From positions 1 through 64,000 of the forward strand of contig JAFLRZ010000011.1 in assembly GCA_022511225.1 (NCBI GenBank): DNA of 64,000 bases. Reading direction: 5' to 3'. Source of the DNA: Eubacterium sp. GTDB lineage: Bacteria; Bacillota; Clostridia; Oscillospirales; Acutalibacteraceae. Of the stretch, positions 13,252 through 23,394 are shown one piece after another. The position numbers and the translations under genes were made by a program. The notes below the pieces were generated by a model. It saw nothing but the letters and a program-made list of their open reading frames with translations, did no database searches and was not told the DNA's origin. Position 1 is the first letter of the stretch. Every line of letters starts with the position of its first letter.

Positions 13252-13848
13252 ATGAAGAAAATTGTTTCACTGTTTCTTTGTCTTGTTCTTATATCAACTT
13301 TCTTTGCAGGTTGTTCAAAAACCAGCAATGAATTAACGGAAGAAAACATTACGGCTACTGTTGAAGAAGCTGTAAATGCTCTTAAAGAGTTTGATACCAA
13401 AGCTCTCAGAAAATACGTTGAATCTCCGATGCTTCAGATTATCGTGGGCTATGCTGAGAAAAAACAACAGTTTGCTGATTTAGGTAAGGCAATGTTTGCT
13501 GACCTCTCTCTCGAGGTAGAAAGCATTGATATTGAAAACAAAACTGTAACCGTTACTGCTTACAACAAGGATCTGAGTGACATCGCCACAATTTTTGCAG
13601 CCAGCCTGAGGAGTGAGTACGGCACATTCCAGCTTTTGCAGAAACTTTCGGATGACGAATTTCTTGATGAAAAGCTCGCAGAGCTTACAACAAATATCTC
13701 TGCAGCTCGGATGCAGGAGGAAAAGACAACTATTACTCTTGGTATCAGGCAGGATAACGAAAATCTTGTAGTCTGCTTTGATGAAGATGACGAAAATACC
13801 GTTTCAGGCGGAGCATTAAACGCAATCAAATCAATCTATTCTAAATAA
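13252..13848 (+). CDS. Putative secreted lipoprotein, unknown function
   Basis: A 198-residue protein with a lipoprotein signal: KK, a hydrophobic core, then the lipobox FAGC with the lipidated Cys at residue 21. The mature part is a mixed alpha/beta domain of about 175 residues with no motif I recognise; its size and position after the lipobox resemble small NTF2-like or DUF4878-type lipoproteins, which is a guess. GGAGG sits before the ATG. It lies 57 bases upstream of secA in the same direction. A perfect 14-base palindrome at 13856-13869 lies between them. Confidence 0.7.
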   Translation: MKKIVSLFLCLVLISTFFAGCSKTSNELTEENITATVEEAVNALKEFDTKALRKYVESPMLQIIVGYAEKKQQFADLGKAMFADLSLEVESIDIENKTVTVTAYNKDLSDIATIFAASLRSEYGTFQLLQKLSDDEFLDEKLAELTTNISAARMQEEKTTITLGIRQDNENLVVCFDEDDENTVSGGALNAIKSIYSK

Positions 13849-13905
13849 TAACAACACACAAATTTGTGTTAATGTATACATTCAATCTAACGAGGTGTTA
13901 AATTT

Positions 13906-16647
13906 ATGGCTAATAAATTTCTTACTGCCCTTTTCGGAGATTACTCAAAAAAGGAAGTAAAAAAAGTAAGCAAAATTGCCGATAAGGTACTTGAGCTTGA
14001 AAAAAAGTATCAGCCTATGGAAGACAAGGAGCTTGCTAAACAGACTGAATTATTCAAGGAAAGACTTGCAAACGGCGAAACTCTTGATGATATTTTGCCT
14101 GACGCATTTGCCGTCTGCCGCGAGGCTGCTTGGCGAGTTCTCGGAATGAAGCACTTTAGGGTGCAGATTATAGGCGGTATAATTCTTCATCAGGGCAGAA
14201 TTGCCGAAATGAAAACCGGTGAAGGTAAAACTCTTGTAGCTACCCTGCCGGCATACCTTAACGGTCTTTCAGGTAACGGTGTTCATATCGTTACGGTAAA
14301 CGATTACCTTGCAAAGCGTGACTCTGAATGGATGGGCAAGCTTTACAGATTTTTAGGACTTACCGTAGGTCTTATCATTCACTCAAAGGATAACGCTGAG
14401 CGAAGAGAAGCATACAATGCCGACATCACTTACGGCACAAATAACGAAATGGGCTTTGACTATCTTCGTGACAATATGGTGCAGTACAAGGAGCAAAAGG
14501 TGCAGAGAGGCCACTCCTTTGCTATTGTCGATGAGGTTGACTCAATCCTTATAGACGAGGCAAGAACTCCGCTTATCATCAGCGGTAAGGGCGACAAGTC
14601 TACAGACCTTTATTCAAGAGCCAACTCCTTTGCACGCTCACTTAAAATGATTAAGGTTGCAAAGATGGACGAGAAAGAGGATACCGACCTTGCATACGAT
14701 TCAGACTACGTAGTTGACGAAAAGGCAAAAACTGCTACGCTTACACAGTCAGGTGTAAAGAAGGCTGAGGCGTTCTTTGGTGTAGAAAACCTTATGGATA
14801 TAGACAATACTACTCTTCTTCACCACATCAATCAGGCTATCAAGGCTAACGGTGTTATGAGAAGGGATATTGACTACGTTGTAGCAGACGGACAGGTTAA
14901 AATCGTTGACGAGTTTACAGGTCGTATTATGGAGGGCCGCCGATATAACGAGGGTCTGCATCAGGCTATCGAGGCAAAAGAAGGTGTAAAGATTGAAAAC
15001 GAGAGCAAAACTCTTGCTACAATCACCTTCCAGAACTACTTCCGTCTATACAAAAAGCTTTCAGGTATGACAGGTACAGCTTCAACCGAAGCACCTGAAT
15101 TTTCTGAAATCTATAATCTTGACGTTGTTGAAATTCCGACAAACAAAGAGCTTGCAAGAATTGATAATCCTGACGTAATTTTCCAGACTGAAAGAGGAAA
15201 ATTCAATAACGTTATTGAAAAGATAAAGGAATGTCACGAAAAGGGACAGCCTGTTCTTGTCGGTACAATCAGCATTGAAAAGAGCGAATATCTTTCAAAA
15301 CTCCTTAAAAAAGCAAGAATTCCTCACAACGTACTCAATGCAAAGAATCACGAAAAGGAAGCAGAAATCATTGCTCAGGCAGGTAAGCTCGGCACCGTTA
15401 CAATCGCAACGAATATGGCAGGCCGTGGTACTGATATTATGCTTGGCGGTAATGCCGAATATCTCGCTAAGGCAGAGATGAAGAGAATGCAGTTTACAGA
15501 CGAGCTCATTGCCGAAGCAACAGGCTTTGCTGAAACTGATGACGAGGAAATCCTCAATGCAAGAGAAACCTTCCGTACTCTTGAGGCAAAGTATAAGGAG
15601 GAAATCAAGGAGGAGGCTGACAAGGTCAGAGAGGTCGGCGGTCTGTTTATTCTTGGTACAGAGCGTCACGATTCCCGCCGTATCGACAATCAGCTTCGCG
15701 GTCGTGCAGGCCGTCAGGGCGATCCGGGTGAAAGCCAATTCTTTATCTCCTGCGAGGACGACCTTATGCGTCTTTTCGGCGGTGAAAGAATGCAGATGGT
15801 AATGAACAGACTCACTGATGATGAAAACGTTCCTATTCCAAGCAAGATGATTTCAAGAACTGTTGAATCCTCACAGAAGAAGATTGAGGGCAACCACTTC
15901 GGTATTCGTAAGAACGTGCTTCAGTACGATGACGTTATGAACAGGCAGAGAGAGCTTATTTATGAACAGAGAAATCAGGTGCTTGACGGCATTGACCTTA
16001 CGGATAAGATTATCTCAATGCTTGAAACAAATATTAATGAAAACGTTAAATTCTTCCTTTCAGGTGAAAACAAGTCCGATTGGAACGTAACGGGACTTAA
16101 AGAAAAATACAAGGGCTGGCTCACCAAGGAGGATGACTTTGAGGATATTGATACGCTTTCTCCGGAAGAGGTTATCGATATTCTCACAGAGAGAGGAAAG
16201 ACAATTCTCGAAGAAAAGAAAGCAATCCTCGGTGACGAGATGTTTGCAGATTTTGAAAGAATGGTACTTCTTCGTAACGTTGATATGCTCTGGATGGATC
16301 ATATTGACGCAATGGATGATCTCAAGCAGGGTATCCACCTTCGCTCTTATGCACAGCAGGATCCTGTAGTTGCATTCAGAATCGAATCCTACGATATGTT
16401 TGACGAAATGACTGCTTCAATCAGAGAAAATACAGTCAAGGATCTTCTCATCTATATGCCGAGAAGAGAGTCAGACGTTGAGCGAAAGGCAATTGTAAAG
16501 GTTACTGCTACGTCAACAGGCGGTGACGATACTGTTAAGGCAGAACCTGTACGCAAGGGCAAAAAGATAGGTCCTAACGATCCATGCCCATGCGGAAGCG
16601 GCAAAAAGTATAAGAAATGCTGCGGTGCACCGGGTGCAGAGAAGTAG
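13906..16647 (+). CDS. secA: Protein translocase ATPase SecA
   Basis: A 913-residue motor that drives unfolded preproteins through SecYEG. Walker [10 protein letters not shown] is near residue 101, the DEVD box ([20 protein letters not shown]) near 210, NMAGRGTDI near 505 and the helicase motif [11 protein letters not shown] near 600. The C-terminus ends with the SEC-C zinc finger [13 protein letters not shown], which binds SecB or ribosomes in other species. The AGGTG upstream supports the start. Length and motifs are complete. Confidence 0.98.
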   Translation: MANKFLTALFGDYSKKEVKKVSKIADKVLELEKKYQPMEDKELAKQTELFKERLANGETLDDILPDAFAVCREAAWRVLGMKHFRVQIIGGIILHQGRIAEMKTGEGKTLVATLPAYLNGLSGNGVHIVTVNDYLAKRDSEWMGKLYRFLGLTVGLIIHSKDNAERREAYNADITYGTNNEMGFDYLRDNMVQYKEQKVQRGHSFAIVDEVDSILIDEARTPLIISGKGDKSTDLYSRANSFARSLKMIKVAKMDEKEDTDLAYDSDYVVDEKAKTATLTQSGVKKAEAFFGVENLMDIDNTTLLHHINQAIKANGVMRRDIDYVVADGQVKIVDEFTGRIMEGRRYNEGLHQAIEAKEGVKIENESKTLATITFQNYFRLYKKLSGMTGTASTEAPEFSEIYNLDVVEIPTNKELARIDNPDVIFQTERGKFNNVIEKIKECHEKGQPVLVGTISIEKSEYLSKLLKKARIPHNVLNAKNHEKEAEIIAQAGKLGTVTIATNMAGRGTDIMLGGNAEYLAKAEMKRMQFTDELIAEATGFAETDDEEILNARETFRTLEAKYKEEIKEEADKVREVGGLFILGTERHDSRRIDNQLRGRAGRQGDPGESQFFISCEDDLMRLFGGERMQMVMNRLTDDENVPIPSKMISRTVESSQKKIEGNHFGIRKNVLQYDDVMNRQRELIYEQRNQVLDGIDLTDKIISMLETNINENVKFFLSGENKSDWNVTGLKEKYKGWLTKEDDFEDIDTLSPEEVIDILTERGKTILEEKKAILGDEMFADFERMVLLRNVDMLWMDHIDAMDDLKQGIHLRSYAQQDPVVAFRIESYDMFDEMTASIRENTVKDLLIYMPRRESDVERKAIVKVTATSTGGDDTVKAEPVRKGKKIGPNDPCPCGSGKKYKKCCGAPGAEK

Positions 16648-16732
16648 AAAACAATATCAAAAACAGTGAAAAGCACAACATAATATGCTGCTTATTATGA
16701 ATAAAAAGCTTTTGTAAAACGCATAAACGCAC

Positions 16733-16766
16733 AAAAAAGAAGGAACTTGATTGTTCCTTCTTTTTT
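16733..16766. terminator. Bidirectional intrinsic terminator between secA and the ABC permease
   Basis: A perfect inverted repeat: A6 + GAAGGAAC, a TTGATT loop, GTTCCTTC + T6. It can end secA transcription on the plus strand and ABC permease transcription on the minus strand. It is also the hairpin part of the repeat family described at the same place. Confidence 0.85.
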
Positions 16767-16835
16767 CTTGATATAAATATAAGATGCTTCACAAACGCCA
16801 AGTACAATTTTGGCGCAATTTTGCACTTTTTCGAA
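16733..16835 (+). repeat. Variable-stem hairpin repeat, copy 1
   Basis: After the hairpin comes TTTTTTCTT, then an AT-rich stretch with GCTTCACA, and a tail TACAATTTTGGCG followed by TTTTGCACTTTTTCGAA. The same order (A6 hairpin T6, CTTA, GGCG core, TTTTTCGA end) is seen at 27305-27430 and 61765-61902, while the hairpin stem sequence differs in each. This copy has the shortest and most diverged tail. Confidence 0.5.
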
Positions 16836-16846
16836 ATCCTTAATCC

Positions 16847-17686
16847 TTATAAATGGTATACTATATCATCACTCTTCTTGTTGAAGAACCATACTCCGAT
16901 AAAGAGAGTTATGAGCGATACCACGGTAGAATAAAGAAGCAGCTTCCAGCTCAACATCTGCCCATACAGTACGCAATGCCTGAACATCTCTATCATAGAG
17001 TACAGCGGATTTAACTTAATTACGAGTCTTATCCACGGTCTTTTTATTGTGCTGAAATGATAAATGATAGGCACCATATAGAAAAGAAGCTGTGTAAAAA
17101 CGTCCCAAATATACTCAACGTCTCTAAAATATACGCTTACAACTGAAAGAATAAGACCTACACCCGTGCAGAATATAAGAAGTATTAGCATAGGTACCCA
17201 GCAAAGCAGCATATACGGAGTAGCTGTTAATCCGTGTCCGCCCTGAAATCCTGTTACCTTAAAGAAAATCCATACGCATATAAAGCATATGATTGAAATT
17301 GCAAACGTTACAAAGTTGCTGAGAATCGCCGAAAGAGGATACATATATTTAGGCACGTATACCTTTTTTATAATAGCCTGATTTCGCCTGAAGGAGGTCA
17401 TCGCCTGCTTTGATGAGCCTTTGAAGAAGCTGAACAAGAGCCTTCCTGTAAAAATATAGACAGGGTAGCAGACAATCAGATTGCTCTTTCTGCCGAGGAG
17501 ATTTCCGAACACAACAGACAGCACTATCATATGAAGCAACGGTTGAATGAAACTCCAGAGAATGCCCAGCCAAGAATTTCTGTATTTAAGCTTAACGTTT
17601 TTAACTGTCAGCTCTCTGAGAAGATTTTTGTACTTCTTGAACGTTTCGACAGTGTGATTAAGCTCCTTTTCTGTTTCAGTACTCAT
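16847..17686 (-). CDS. ABC-2 type polysaccharide export permease (TagG/RfbA-like)
   Basis: A 279-residue integral membrane protein with six hydrophobic segments. The N-terminal amphipathic part (LRELTVKNVKLKYRNSWLGILWSFIQPLL) and the conserved RRNQAIIKKVYVPKY and LSVVSVYFRDVEYI stretches are typical of TagG/Wzm permeases. These export teichoic acids, O-antigen or other lipid-linked glycans together with an ATPase. No ATPase gene is adjacent. The ATG at 17686 with AGGTG just upstream is preferred to the GTG at 17698. It stands alone between secA and aroK. Confidence 0.85.
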   Translation of the reverse strand: MSTETEKELNHTVETFKKYKNLLRELTVKNVKLKYRNSWLGILWSFIQPLLHMIVLSVVFGNLLGRKSNLIVCYPVYIFTGRLLFSFFKGSSKQAMTSFRRNQAIIKKVYVPKYMYPLSAILSNFVTFAISIICFICVWIFFKVTGFQGGHGLTATPYMLLCWVPMLILLIFCTGVGLILSVVSVYFRDVEYIWDVFTQLLFYMVPIIYHFSTIKRPWIRLVIKLNPLYSMIEMFRHCVLYGQMLSWKLLLYSTVVSLITLFIGVWFFNKKSDDIVYHL

Positions 17687-17760
17687 TATGCACCTCACAA
17701 TTTAAGCTTCGGTATGAGTCATTATATCACAACACATATTATTTTTCAACTCTAATATTT

Positions 17761-18252
17761 TCATCTGAAAATCTCTGCAATATCCATAGCCGTTTTCCTT
17801 GCAGACATATCGCCGTCCACAACGTAATCTGCCGCCGCAAGATATTTTGATTTTCGCTCATCATAAAGCGCCCTTGCTTTTTCACGGTCCTGAAAAAGAG
17901 GTCTTGTCTTTGAGTTGCCTATTCTTTCGCAGATAACCTCAAAGCTGGCATCAAGAAATACGATTTTTCCGCCCGTTCTGAGTGCATCAACGTTACGCTG
18001 AAATGTGAGTGCGCCCCCTCCGGTTGACACTATGCAGTTTTTCATATCCGAAACGTTTTTACAACATTCATATTCAAGCTCTCGGAAATAGTCCTCTCCG
18101 TGGGCCGCAAAGATTGCCTTTATCGCAATGCCCTGCTCCTTTTCTATCAGCTCGTCTGTGTCTACAAATTTTCTGCCCATAATTTTTGCAAGCTCCATAC
18201 CGATAGTGGTTTTACCACTGCCCATAAAGCCGCAAAGGATGATATTGTTCAT
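17761..18252 (-). CDS. aroK: Shikimate kinase
   Basis: A 163-residue P-loop kinase that phosphorylates shikimate in aromatic amino acid synthesis. Walker A is GFMGSGKTTIG, the substrate motif is DTDELIE, and STGGGA, the RPL arginine region (SKTRPLFQ) and the lid follow in order. Its start overlaps the stop of aroE by one base (TAATG), so the two are translationally coupled. Confidence 0.95.
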   Translation of the reverse strand: MNNIILCGFMGSGKTTIGMELAKIMGRKFVDTDELIEKEQGIAIKAIFAAHGEDYFRELEYECCKNVSDMKNCIVSTGGGALTFQRNVDALRTGGKIVFLDASFEVICERIGNSKTRPLFQDREKARALYDERKSKYLAAADYVVDGDMSARKTAMDIAEIFR

Positions 18253-19079
18253 TATTTTTTAAGCTCTCTTTCAGTAATTTCTATAACAGGCTTGATCTGG
18301 TCGGCAGTAAAGCTGACACCGAGCCATATCTCCTGTGCAACTGCCGCCTGCCACACAAGCATAGGAAGTCCGTTTGAATACTTCAGTCCGCCCTCTTTTG
18401 CATATCTGATAAGCATTGTTTCAAGCGGATTATATACCGCATCAAACACAGCCTTGCAGGAAAGCACCTTTTCCCTCGGAAGCACACAGGAATTAACGCT
18501 CGGGTACATTCCGACAGGCGTACCGTTTATGAGTAAATCGTATTTGCCGTCAACCTCGTCAAGAGTAATGACCTCGCAGGACTTACCAAGCTTATCGGCA
18601 ATCTCCTGCTTAATCTGATTTGCCATAGGCACGTCATCATTTCTTACGGCAATTGTAAGCTCGGCGCCTGCAAGTATACTCTCAAAGGCAAACATTCTCG
18701 ATACTCCACCGCTGCCGCAAAGAAGCACCTTTCCGCCAAGCTCAATATCTGCCATCTCAAGTGCACGCAAAAAACCGTGGCAGTCTGTATTATGACCAAT
18801 GAGCCTTCCGTCCTTAATCTCAACTGTATTAACTGCACCGAAAAGCCTTGCTCTTTCCGAAAGCTCCTGAAGATATGGAATAATTCCCGTTTTATGCGGG
18901 ATTGTAACGTTATATCCGCAAAAGTCTTTTAACTCCTTAATCCCCTCCTCAAAGCAGTCGGGATTAATTTCATTAAGAGAGTAATCGCCTTCTATATTAT
19001 TAAGCTTAAACAGCTCCTTATGAATTAACGGTGACATTGAATGACCGAGCGGATAGCCGATAAGACCAAACTTTTTCAT
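18252..19079 (-). CDS. aroE: Shikimate dehydrogenase
   Basis: A 275-residue NADP-dependent enzyme reducing 3-dehydroshikimate. The N-terminal substrate domain shows IGYPLGHSMSPLIH, NVTIPHK with the catalytic Lys, and GAVNT. HNTDCHGF precedes the Rossmann part with GSGGVSR, and NGTPVGM is near the C-terminus. AGAGG about 10 bases before the ATG supports the start. It forms a two-gene aroE-aroK unit. Confidence 0.95.
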   Translation of the reverse strand: MKKFGLIGYPLGHSMSPLIHKELFKLNNIEGDYSLNEINPDCFEEGIKELKDFCGYNVTIPHKTGIIPYLQELSERARLFGAVNTVEIKDGRLIGHNTDCHGFLRALEMADIELGGKVLLCGSGGVSRMFAFESILAGAELTIAVRNDDVPMANQIKQEIADKLGKSCEVITLDEVDGKYDLLINGTPVGMYPSVNSCVLPREKVLSCKAVFDAVYNPLETMLIRYAKEGGLKYSNGLPMLVWQAAVAQEIWLGVSFTADQIKPVIEITERELKK

Positions 19080-19188
19080 AAAATTATACCTCTGACATAA
19101 AATTATATTGACAATTTATTATGAATTTTATAATATGATAATAACATATCTAATTAACATTAACAACTACTTTTCGAGGTGAATAATT

Positions 19189-19416
19189 ATGGTATTTGAA
19201 AAAATTAAGGCAATTCTCTCTGAACAGCTTGATATATCTGAAGATGAAATCACGGTTGAGAGCCTTCTTGTAGAGGATTTGGGTGCTGACAGCCTTGATG
19301 CCATTGATATTGTTATGTCTGTTGAGGATGAATTTGGTATTGAAGTACCGGACGAGATTGTTGAAAATATGGAAAGTGTAAATGATATAGTTACATTTAT
19401 AGAAAATAATATATAA
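19189..19416 (+). CDS. acpP: Acyl carrier protein
   Basis: A 75-residue acidic helical protein that carries acyl chains on a phosphopantetheine arm. The attachment site is the Ser in GADSLDAIDIVM (residue 36), matching the DSL motif. EDEFGIEVPDE in helix III is also typical. AGGTG is a few bases upstream of the ATG. It stands alone, with no other fatty acid genes nearby, so it could serve fatty acid synthesis or a dedicated pathway; the sequence is like the general ACP. Confidence 0.93.
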   Translation: MVFEKIKAILSEQLDISEDEITVESLLVEDLGADSLDAIDIVMSVEDEFGIEVPDEIVENMESVNDIVTFIENNI

Positions 19417-19437
19417 CAAAATTGACATATAGTGTTG

Positions 19438-19466
19438 TTGACAATAAAATCCAAATAAAGTAAAAT
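19438..19466 (+). promoter_or_regulatory. Promoter of the glpK unit
   Basis: TTGACA, a 17-base spacer and TAAAAT. The predicted start of transcription falls about seven bases later, inside the 5' arm of the terminator hairpin that begins at 19468. Confidence 0.55.
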
Positions 19467-19467
19467 A

Positions 19468-19497
19468 AAAGCAGGCTTATGTCTGCTTTATTTTTTT
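19468..19497 (+). terminator. Intrinsic terminator after acpP
   Basis: AAAGCAG, an 8-base loop, CTGCTTT, then T-rich sequence, 52 bases past the acpP stop. It overlaps the likely transcription start of the next unit. Confidence 0.75.
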
Positions 19498-19527
19498 GTG
19501 AATTCAATTTAAGAGAGGGGCAACGAT

Positions 19528-21030
19528 ATGGCAGATAAATACGTTATGGCGCTCGATCAGGGTACAACCTCCTCGAGAGCAATAATTTTTGACAAAAAGG
19601 GTAATATTATTGCTAAGGCACAAAATGAATTTCCTCAGTATTATCCGCAGCACGGCTGGGTTGAGCATGACCCTATGGAGATTCTTTTTTCTCAGGTAAG
19701 CGCAATTCTTGCTTGCCTCAGGCTTGAAAAGGTTGATCCGAAGGATATTGTTTCAATCGGTATAACTAACCAGCGAGAAACGACTATAGTATGGGATAAG
19801 AACACAGGTAAGCCCATTTACAACGCTATAGTATGGCAGTGCAGACGAACTGCCGATTTATGCGAGGAGCTCAAGGCGCAGGGACTTAATGATTATATTA
19901 AGGACACCACAGGCTTGCTTATTGACGCATATTTCAGCGCAACAAAAATCAAATGGATTCTTGATAACGTTGAAGGCGCAAAGGAAAAAGCTGAAAACGG
20001 CGATCTTCTTTTCGGCACTGTTGATACTTGGCTGATATGGAATCTCACAGGAGGCAAGGTTCACGTTACTGACTACTCAAATGCGTGCAGAACTATGCTT
20101 TTTGATATCAACAAGCTTTGCTGGGATTCCTTCCTCTGCGAAAAGCTCGATATTCCGATGTGTATGCTCCCTGAGGTTAAGCCGTCAAGCTATGTCTACG
20201 GTGAAACAGCGAAGATTACAGGTATTGAGGATATTGCAGGCGTACCGATTGCAGGTGCTATCGGTGATCAGCCGGGTGCACTTTTCGGTCAGGGCTGTTT
20301 TGAGGAAGGACAGGCGAAAAACACCTACGGCACAGGCTGCTTCCTGCTTATGAACACGGGTGACAAAAAGGTAAACAGCCGTTCAAATCTGCTTTCAGGC
20401 ATTGCGTGGGGTGTTGGTGACAAAATCACTTATTCGCTTGAAGGCTCTGCATTTAACGCCGGCTCGGTAATAAAATGGCTTCGTGACGAGCTTGAGCTTA
20501 TTCATTCTGCTCCGGAGTGTGACGAGCTTGCTATGGAGGTTGAGGATTCAAACGGCTTATACTTCGTTCCTGCGTTTACCGGACTCGGTGCTCCTTATTG
20601 GGATATGTACGCAAGAGGTGTAATGATAGGACTTACACGCGGTGTAAACAGAAAGCATATCTGCCGTGCCGTTCTTGAAAGCATTACGTATCAGATGACT
20701 GATTTGCTTGAAGCTATGATGAAGGACAGCGACATAGTTCTTAAAGACCTTCGTGTTGACGGCGGTGCTTCGGTATCTGACATTATGATGCAGATTCAGG
20801 CAGATATGACAGGCGTTAAGGTAAACAGACCTAAGAACGTTGAAACAACTGCTCTCGGTGCTGCTTACTGCGCAGGACTTGCAACGGGAGTATGGGAATC
20901 CACAGATGAAATCGAGGCTAACCGTGAGGTTGACAAGATATTTATTCCATCTATGGAGATTGGATTAAGAAATAAAAAGTATTCAGACTGGAAGCGTGCA
21001 GTTGAACGCTCACGCAACTGGGAAAGATAA
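19528..21030 (+). CDS. glpK: Glycerol kinase
   Basis: A 500-residue FGGY kinase forming glycerol-3-phosphate from glycerol and ATP. The N-terminal [12 protein letters not shown] phosphate loop, [18 protein letters not shown], the [13 protein letters not shown] and [11 protein letters not shown] region, the FGGY signature GLGAPYWD and the C-terminal [16 protein letters not shown] are all present. GAGGGG precedes the ATG. It heads a unit with an Ldh_2-type dehydrogenase (36-base gap) and malic enzyme (20-base gap). No glpF or glpD is adjacent. Confidence 0.97.
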   Translation: MADKYVMALDQGTTSSRAIIFDKKGNIIAKAQNEFPQYYPQHGWVEHDPMEILFSQVSAILACLRLEKVDPKDIVSIGITNQRETTIVWDKNTGKPIYNAIVWQCRRTADLCEELKAQGLNDYIKDTTGLLIDAYFSATKIKWILDNVEGAKEKAENGDLLFGTVDTWLIWNLTGGKVHVTDYSNACRTMLFDINKLCWDSFLCEKLDIPMCMLPEVKPSSYVYGETAKITGIEDIAGVPIAGAIGDQPGALFGQGCFEEGQAKNTYGTGCFLLMNTGDKKVNSRSNLLSGIAWGVGDKITYSLEGSAFNAGSVIKWLRDELELIHSAPECDELAMEVEDSNGLYFVPAFTGLGAPYWDMYARGVMIGLTRGVNRKHICRAVLESITYQMTDLLEAMMKDSDIVLKDLRVDGGASVSDIMMQIQADMTGVKVNRPKNVETTALGAAYCAGLATGVWESTDEIEANREVDKIFIPSMEIGLRNKKYSDWKRAVERSRNWER

Positions 21031-21066
21031 ATCACAACAATATATAATAAAGGAGAAATAAAAATT

Positions 21067-22176
21067 ATGGGTAAGGTAGTTTGTCCCTGGGGATTATTAA
21101 CTGATTTTGTAACTGATGCATTCATCGGCTACGGTATTCCCGAGGAGGATGCAAAAATCTGCACAGATGTTTTGCTCGAGTCAGACAGAAGAGGTATCGA
21201 AAGCCACGGCTGTAACAGATTCAAGCCTATCTATCTTGACAGAATCAAGGCAGGTATTCAGCAGCCGATTACTAATTTTGAGATAATCAAGGAAACACCT
21301 TGTACTGCAGTTGTTGACGGTCACGACGGTATGGGTCAGGTCATCGGCTACAAGTCAATGCAGATGGCTATTGACAAGGCAAAGCAGTACGGTCTTGGTA
21401 TGGTTGCAGTTCGTAATTCCTGCCACTACGGTATTGCCGGCTATTATGCAACAATGGCTACAAAGCAAGGCTGTATAGGTATGACAGGTACTAACGCAAG
21501 ACCTTCTGTTGCTCCTACCTTTGGTGTTGAGGGTATGTTTGGTACTAACCCTCTTACAGTCGGTATTCCTACTGACGAGGAATTTGATTTTGTCATCGAC
21601 TGCGCAACATCTATTACGCAAAACGGCAAAATTGAATATTATGAGAGAATCGGTGAGGACGTTCATCCCGGTACTATAATAGGACTTGACGGCAAAGAGG
21701 TTTCAGGCGACTCGGGTGAGGCTCTTAAAAAAATCCGTTCAGGCGAAGCTGCACTCACTACACTCGGCGGTATCGGTGAGGCTCTCGGCGGATACAAGGG
21801 CTACGGCTATGCTATGATTATCGAGCTTCTTTCAGCAGCTCTTCAGGACGGTGCTTACGGAAAGGACCTTGACGGAAAGGATGAAAACGGAAACATCAGA
21901 CCATATCATCTCGGTCACTTCTTTATTGCTATTGATACCGAGCACTTCCTTGGTGAAGAGGAAACGAGAAAGAAGGCAGGAGAAATTCTCCGTACAATCC
22001 GTGCTTCAAAGAAAGCACCGGACCAAGACAGAATTTACACAGCAGGCGAAAAGGAATATCTTATCTGGCAGGAAAGAAAGGACAGCGGTGTTCCTATCAA
22101 CGAGTCTGTTCAGGCAGAGATGAATGCAGTTCGTGACGAACTTGGTCTTACACAATATAAGTTCCCTTGGGAATAA
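21067..22176 (+). CDS. Malate/L-lactate dehydrogenase, Ldh_2 family
   Basis: A 369-residue NAD(P)-dependent oxidoreductase of the Ldh_2 / YlbC-type family, which is unrelated to classical Rossmann-fold MDH. Characteristic stretches are SDRRGIESHGCNR, AVRNSCHYGIAGYY with the catalytic His, and GTNPLTVGIPT. Family members act on malate, lactate, ureidoglycolate or sulfolactate. The following malic enzyme makes malate the likeliest substrate; this is an inference from context. AAGGAG is upstream of the ATG. Confidence 0.88.
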   Translation: MGKVVCPWGLLTDFVTDAFIGYGIPEEDAKICTDVLLESDRRGIESHGCNRFKPIYLDRIKAGIQQPITNFEIIKETPCTAVVDGHDGMGQVIGYKSMQMAIDKAKQYGLGMVAVRNSCHYGIAGYYATMATKQGCIGMTGTNARPSVAPTFGVEGMFGTNPLTVGIPTDEEFDFVIDCATSITQNGKIEYYERIGEDVHPGTIIGLDGKEVSGDSGEALKKIRSGEAALTTLGGIGEALGGYKGYGYAMIIELLSAALQDGAYGKDLDGKDENGNIRPYHLGHFFIAIDTEHFLGEEETRKKAGEILRTIRASKKAPDQDRIYTAGEKEYLIWQERKDSGVPINESVQAEMNAVRDELGLTQYKFPWE

Positions 22177-22196
22177 TTAAAAGAGGTAAATAAATT

Positions 22197-23366
22197 ATGG
22201 ATTATCGTAAAGAATCATTAAAGCTTCACGGCGAATGGAAGGGAAAGCTTGAGGTAACTGCAAGAGCAAAGGTTGATAACAAGGATGCTCTTTCGCTCGC
22301 TTATACTCCCGGTGTTGCAGAGCCGTGTATTGCAATTCAGGAGGATTACAACAAGAGCTGGGAGCTCACAAGACGCTGGAATATGGTAGCCGTTATTACA
22401 GACGGCACTGCCGTACTGGGTCTTGGAGATATCGGACCCGAGGCAGGTATGCCCGTTATGGAGGGCAAGTGCGTGCTCTTCAAGGAATTCGGTGATGTTG
22501 ATGCGTTCCCTCTTTGTGTTCGCTCAAAGGACGTTGATGAAATTGTTGAAACGATTTACAATATCAGCGGATCATTCGGCGGCATTAACCTTGAGGATAT
22601 TGCCGCTCCGCGTTGCTTTGAAATCGAGGAAAAGCTTAAGGCTAAGTGCGATATACCGATTTTCCACGACGATCAGCACGGTACAGCAGTAGTTGTATCT
22701 GCCGCTCTTATCAACGCAACTAAGCTTACAGGCAAGGCTCTTGGTGACTGCAAGGCTGTAATCAACGGCTCAGGCGCTGCAGGAATTGCTATTGCAAAGC
22801 TTCTTATGACTCTCGGTCTGCGCGACGTAATTCTTTGCGACAGAACAGGCGCTATCTATGAGGGCAGAGAAAATCTCAACGCATCAAAAGCTGCTATTGC
22901 AAAGGTAACTAACAGAGAAATGACGAAGGGCTCACTCGTTGATGCCGTTAAGGGTACAGATATTTTCATCGGCGTATCTGCACCGGGTGTACTCACTCAG
23001 GATATGATTAAGACTATGAACGCTGACCCTATCGTGCTTGCTATGGCTAATCCTACACCTGAAATTATGCCTGATGAGGCAAAGGCAGCAGGTGCTAAGA
23101 TTGTCGGCACGGGTCGTTCCGACTTCCCGAATCAGATTAACAACGTCGTTGCTTTCCCCGGTATTTTCCGCGGTGCACTCGACGTAAGAGCAAGCGATAT
23201 TACAGAGAATATGAAGATAGCTGCTGCATACGCTATTGCTTCTCTCGCAGAAGATCAGCTCACACCTGACTACATTCTTCCTTATGCTTTCGACGAAAGA
23301 ATTAAGGACACGGTTGCAAAGGCAGTTGCCGAAGCAGCAATCAAAGACGGTGTAGCCAGAATATAA
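22197..23366 (+). CDS. NAD(P)-dependent malic enzyme
   Basis: A 389-residue enzyme that decarboxylates malate to pyruvate. The short bacterial form is shown by YTPGVAEPC, ITDGTAVLGLGDIGPEAGMPVMEGKC, DIAAPRCFEIE, FHDDQHGTAVV and the nucleotide motif GSGAAGIA, with LAMANPTPEI near the end. It lies 20 bases after the malate dehydrogenase-like gene. Together they could convert oxaloacetate to pyruvate while swapping NADH for NADPH. AGAGG precedes the ATG. A strong terminator follows. Confidence 0.95.
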   Translation: MDYRKESLKLHGEWKGKLEVTARAKVDNKDALSLAYTPGVAEPCIAIQEDYNKSWELTRRWNMVAVITDGTAVLGLGDIGPEAGMPVMEGKCVLFKEFGDVDAFPLCVRSKDVDEIVETIYNISGSFGGINLEDIAAPRCFEIEEKLKAKCDIPIFHDDQHGTAVVVSAALINATKLTGKALGDCKAVINGSGAAGIAIAKLLMTLGLRDVILCDRTGAIYEGRENLNASKAAIAKVTNREMTKGSLVDAVKGTDIFIGVSAPGVLTQDMIKTMNADPIVLAMANPTPEIMPDEAKAAGAKIVGTGRSDFPNQINNVVAFPGIFRGALDVRASDITENMKIAAAYAIASLAEDQLTPDYILPYAFDERIKDTVAKAVAEAAIKDGVARI

Positions 23367-23394
23367 ATTATTTCTTCACTGTCAAATATTATAA

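Noticed and set aside
13856-13869. Perfect 14-base palindrome ACACAAATTTGTGT between the lipoprotein gene and secA
   Set aside because: AT-rich, no T-run for termination, no promoter beside it and not repeated elsewhere in the window. A chance palindrome or weak operator cannot be told apart.
15295-15738. 147-residue frame antisense to secA
   Set aside because: A Cys/Leu-rich shadow of secA codons without a ribosome site or recognisable domain.
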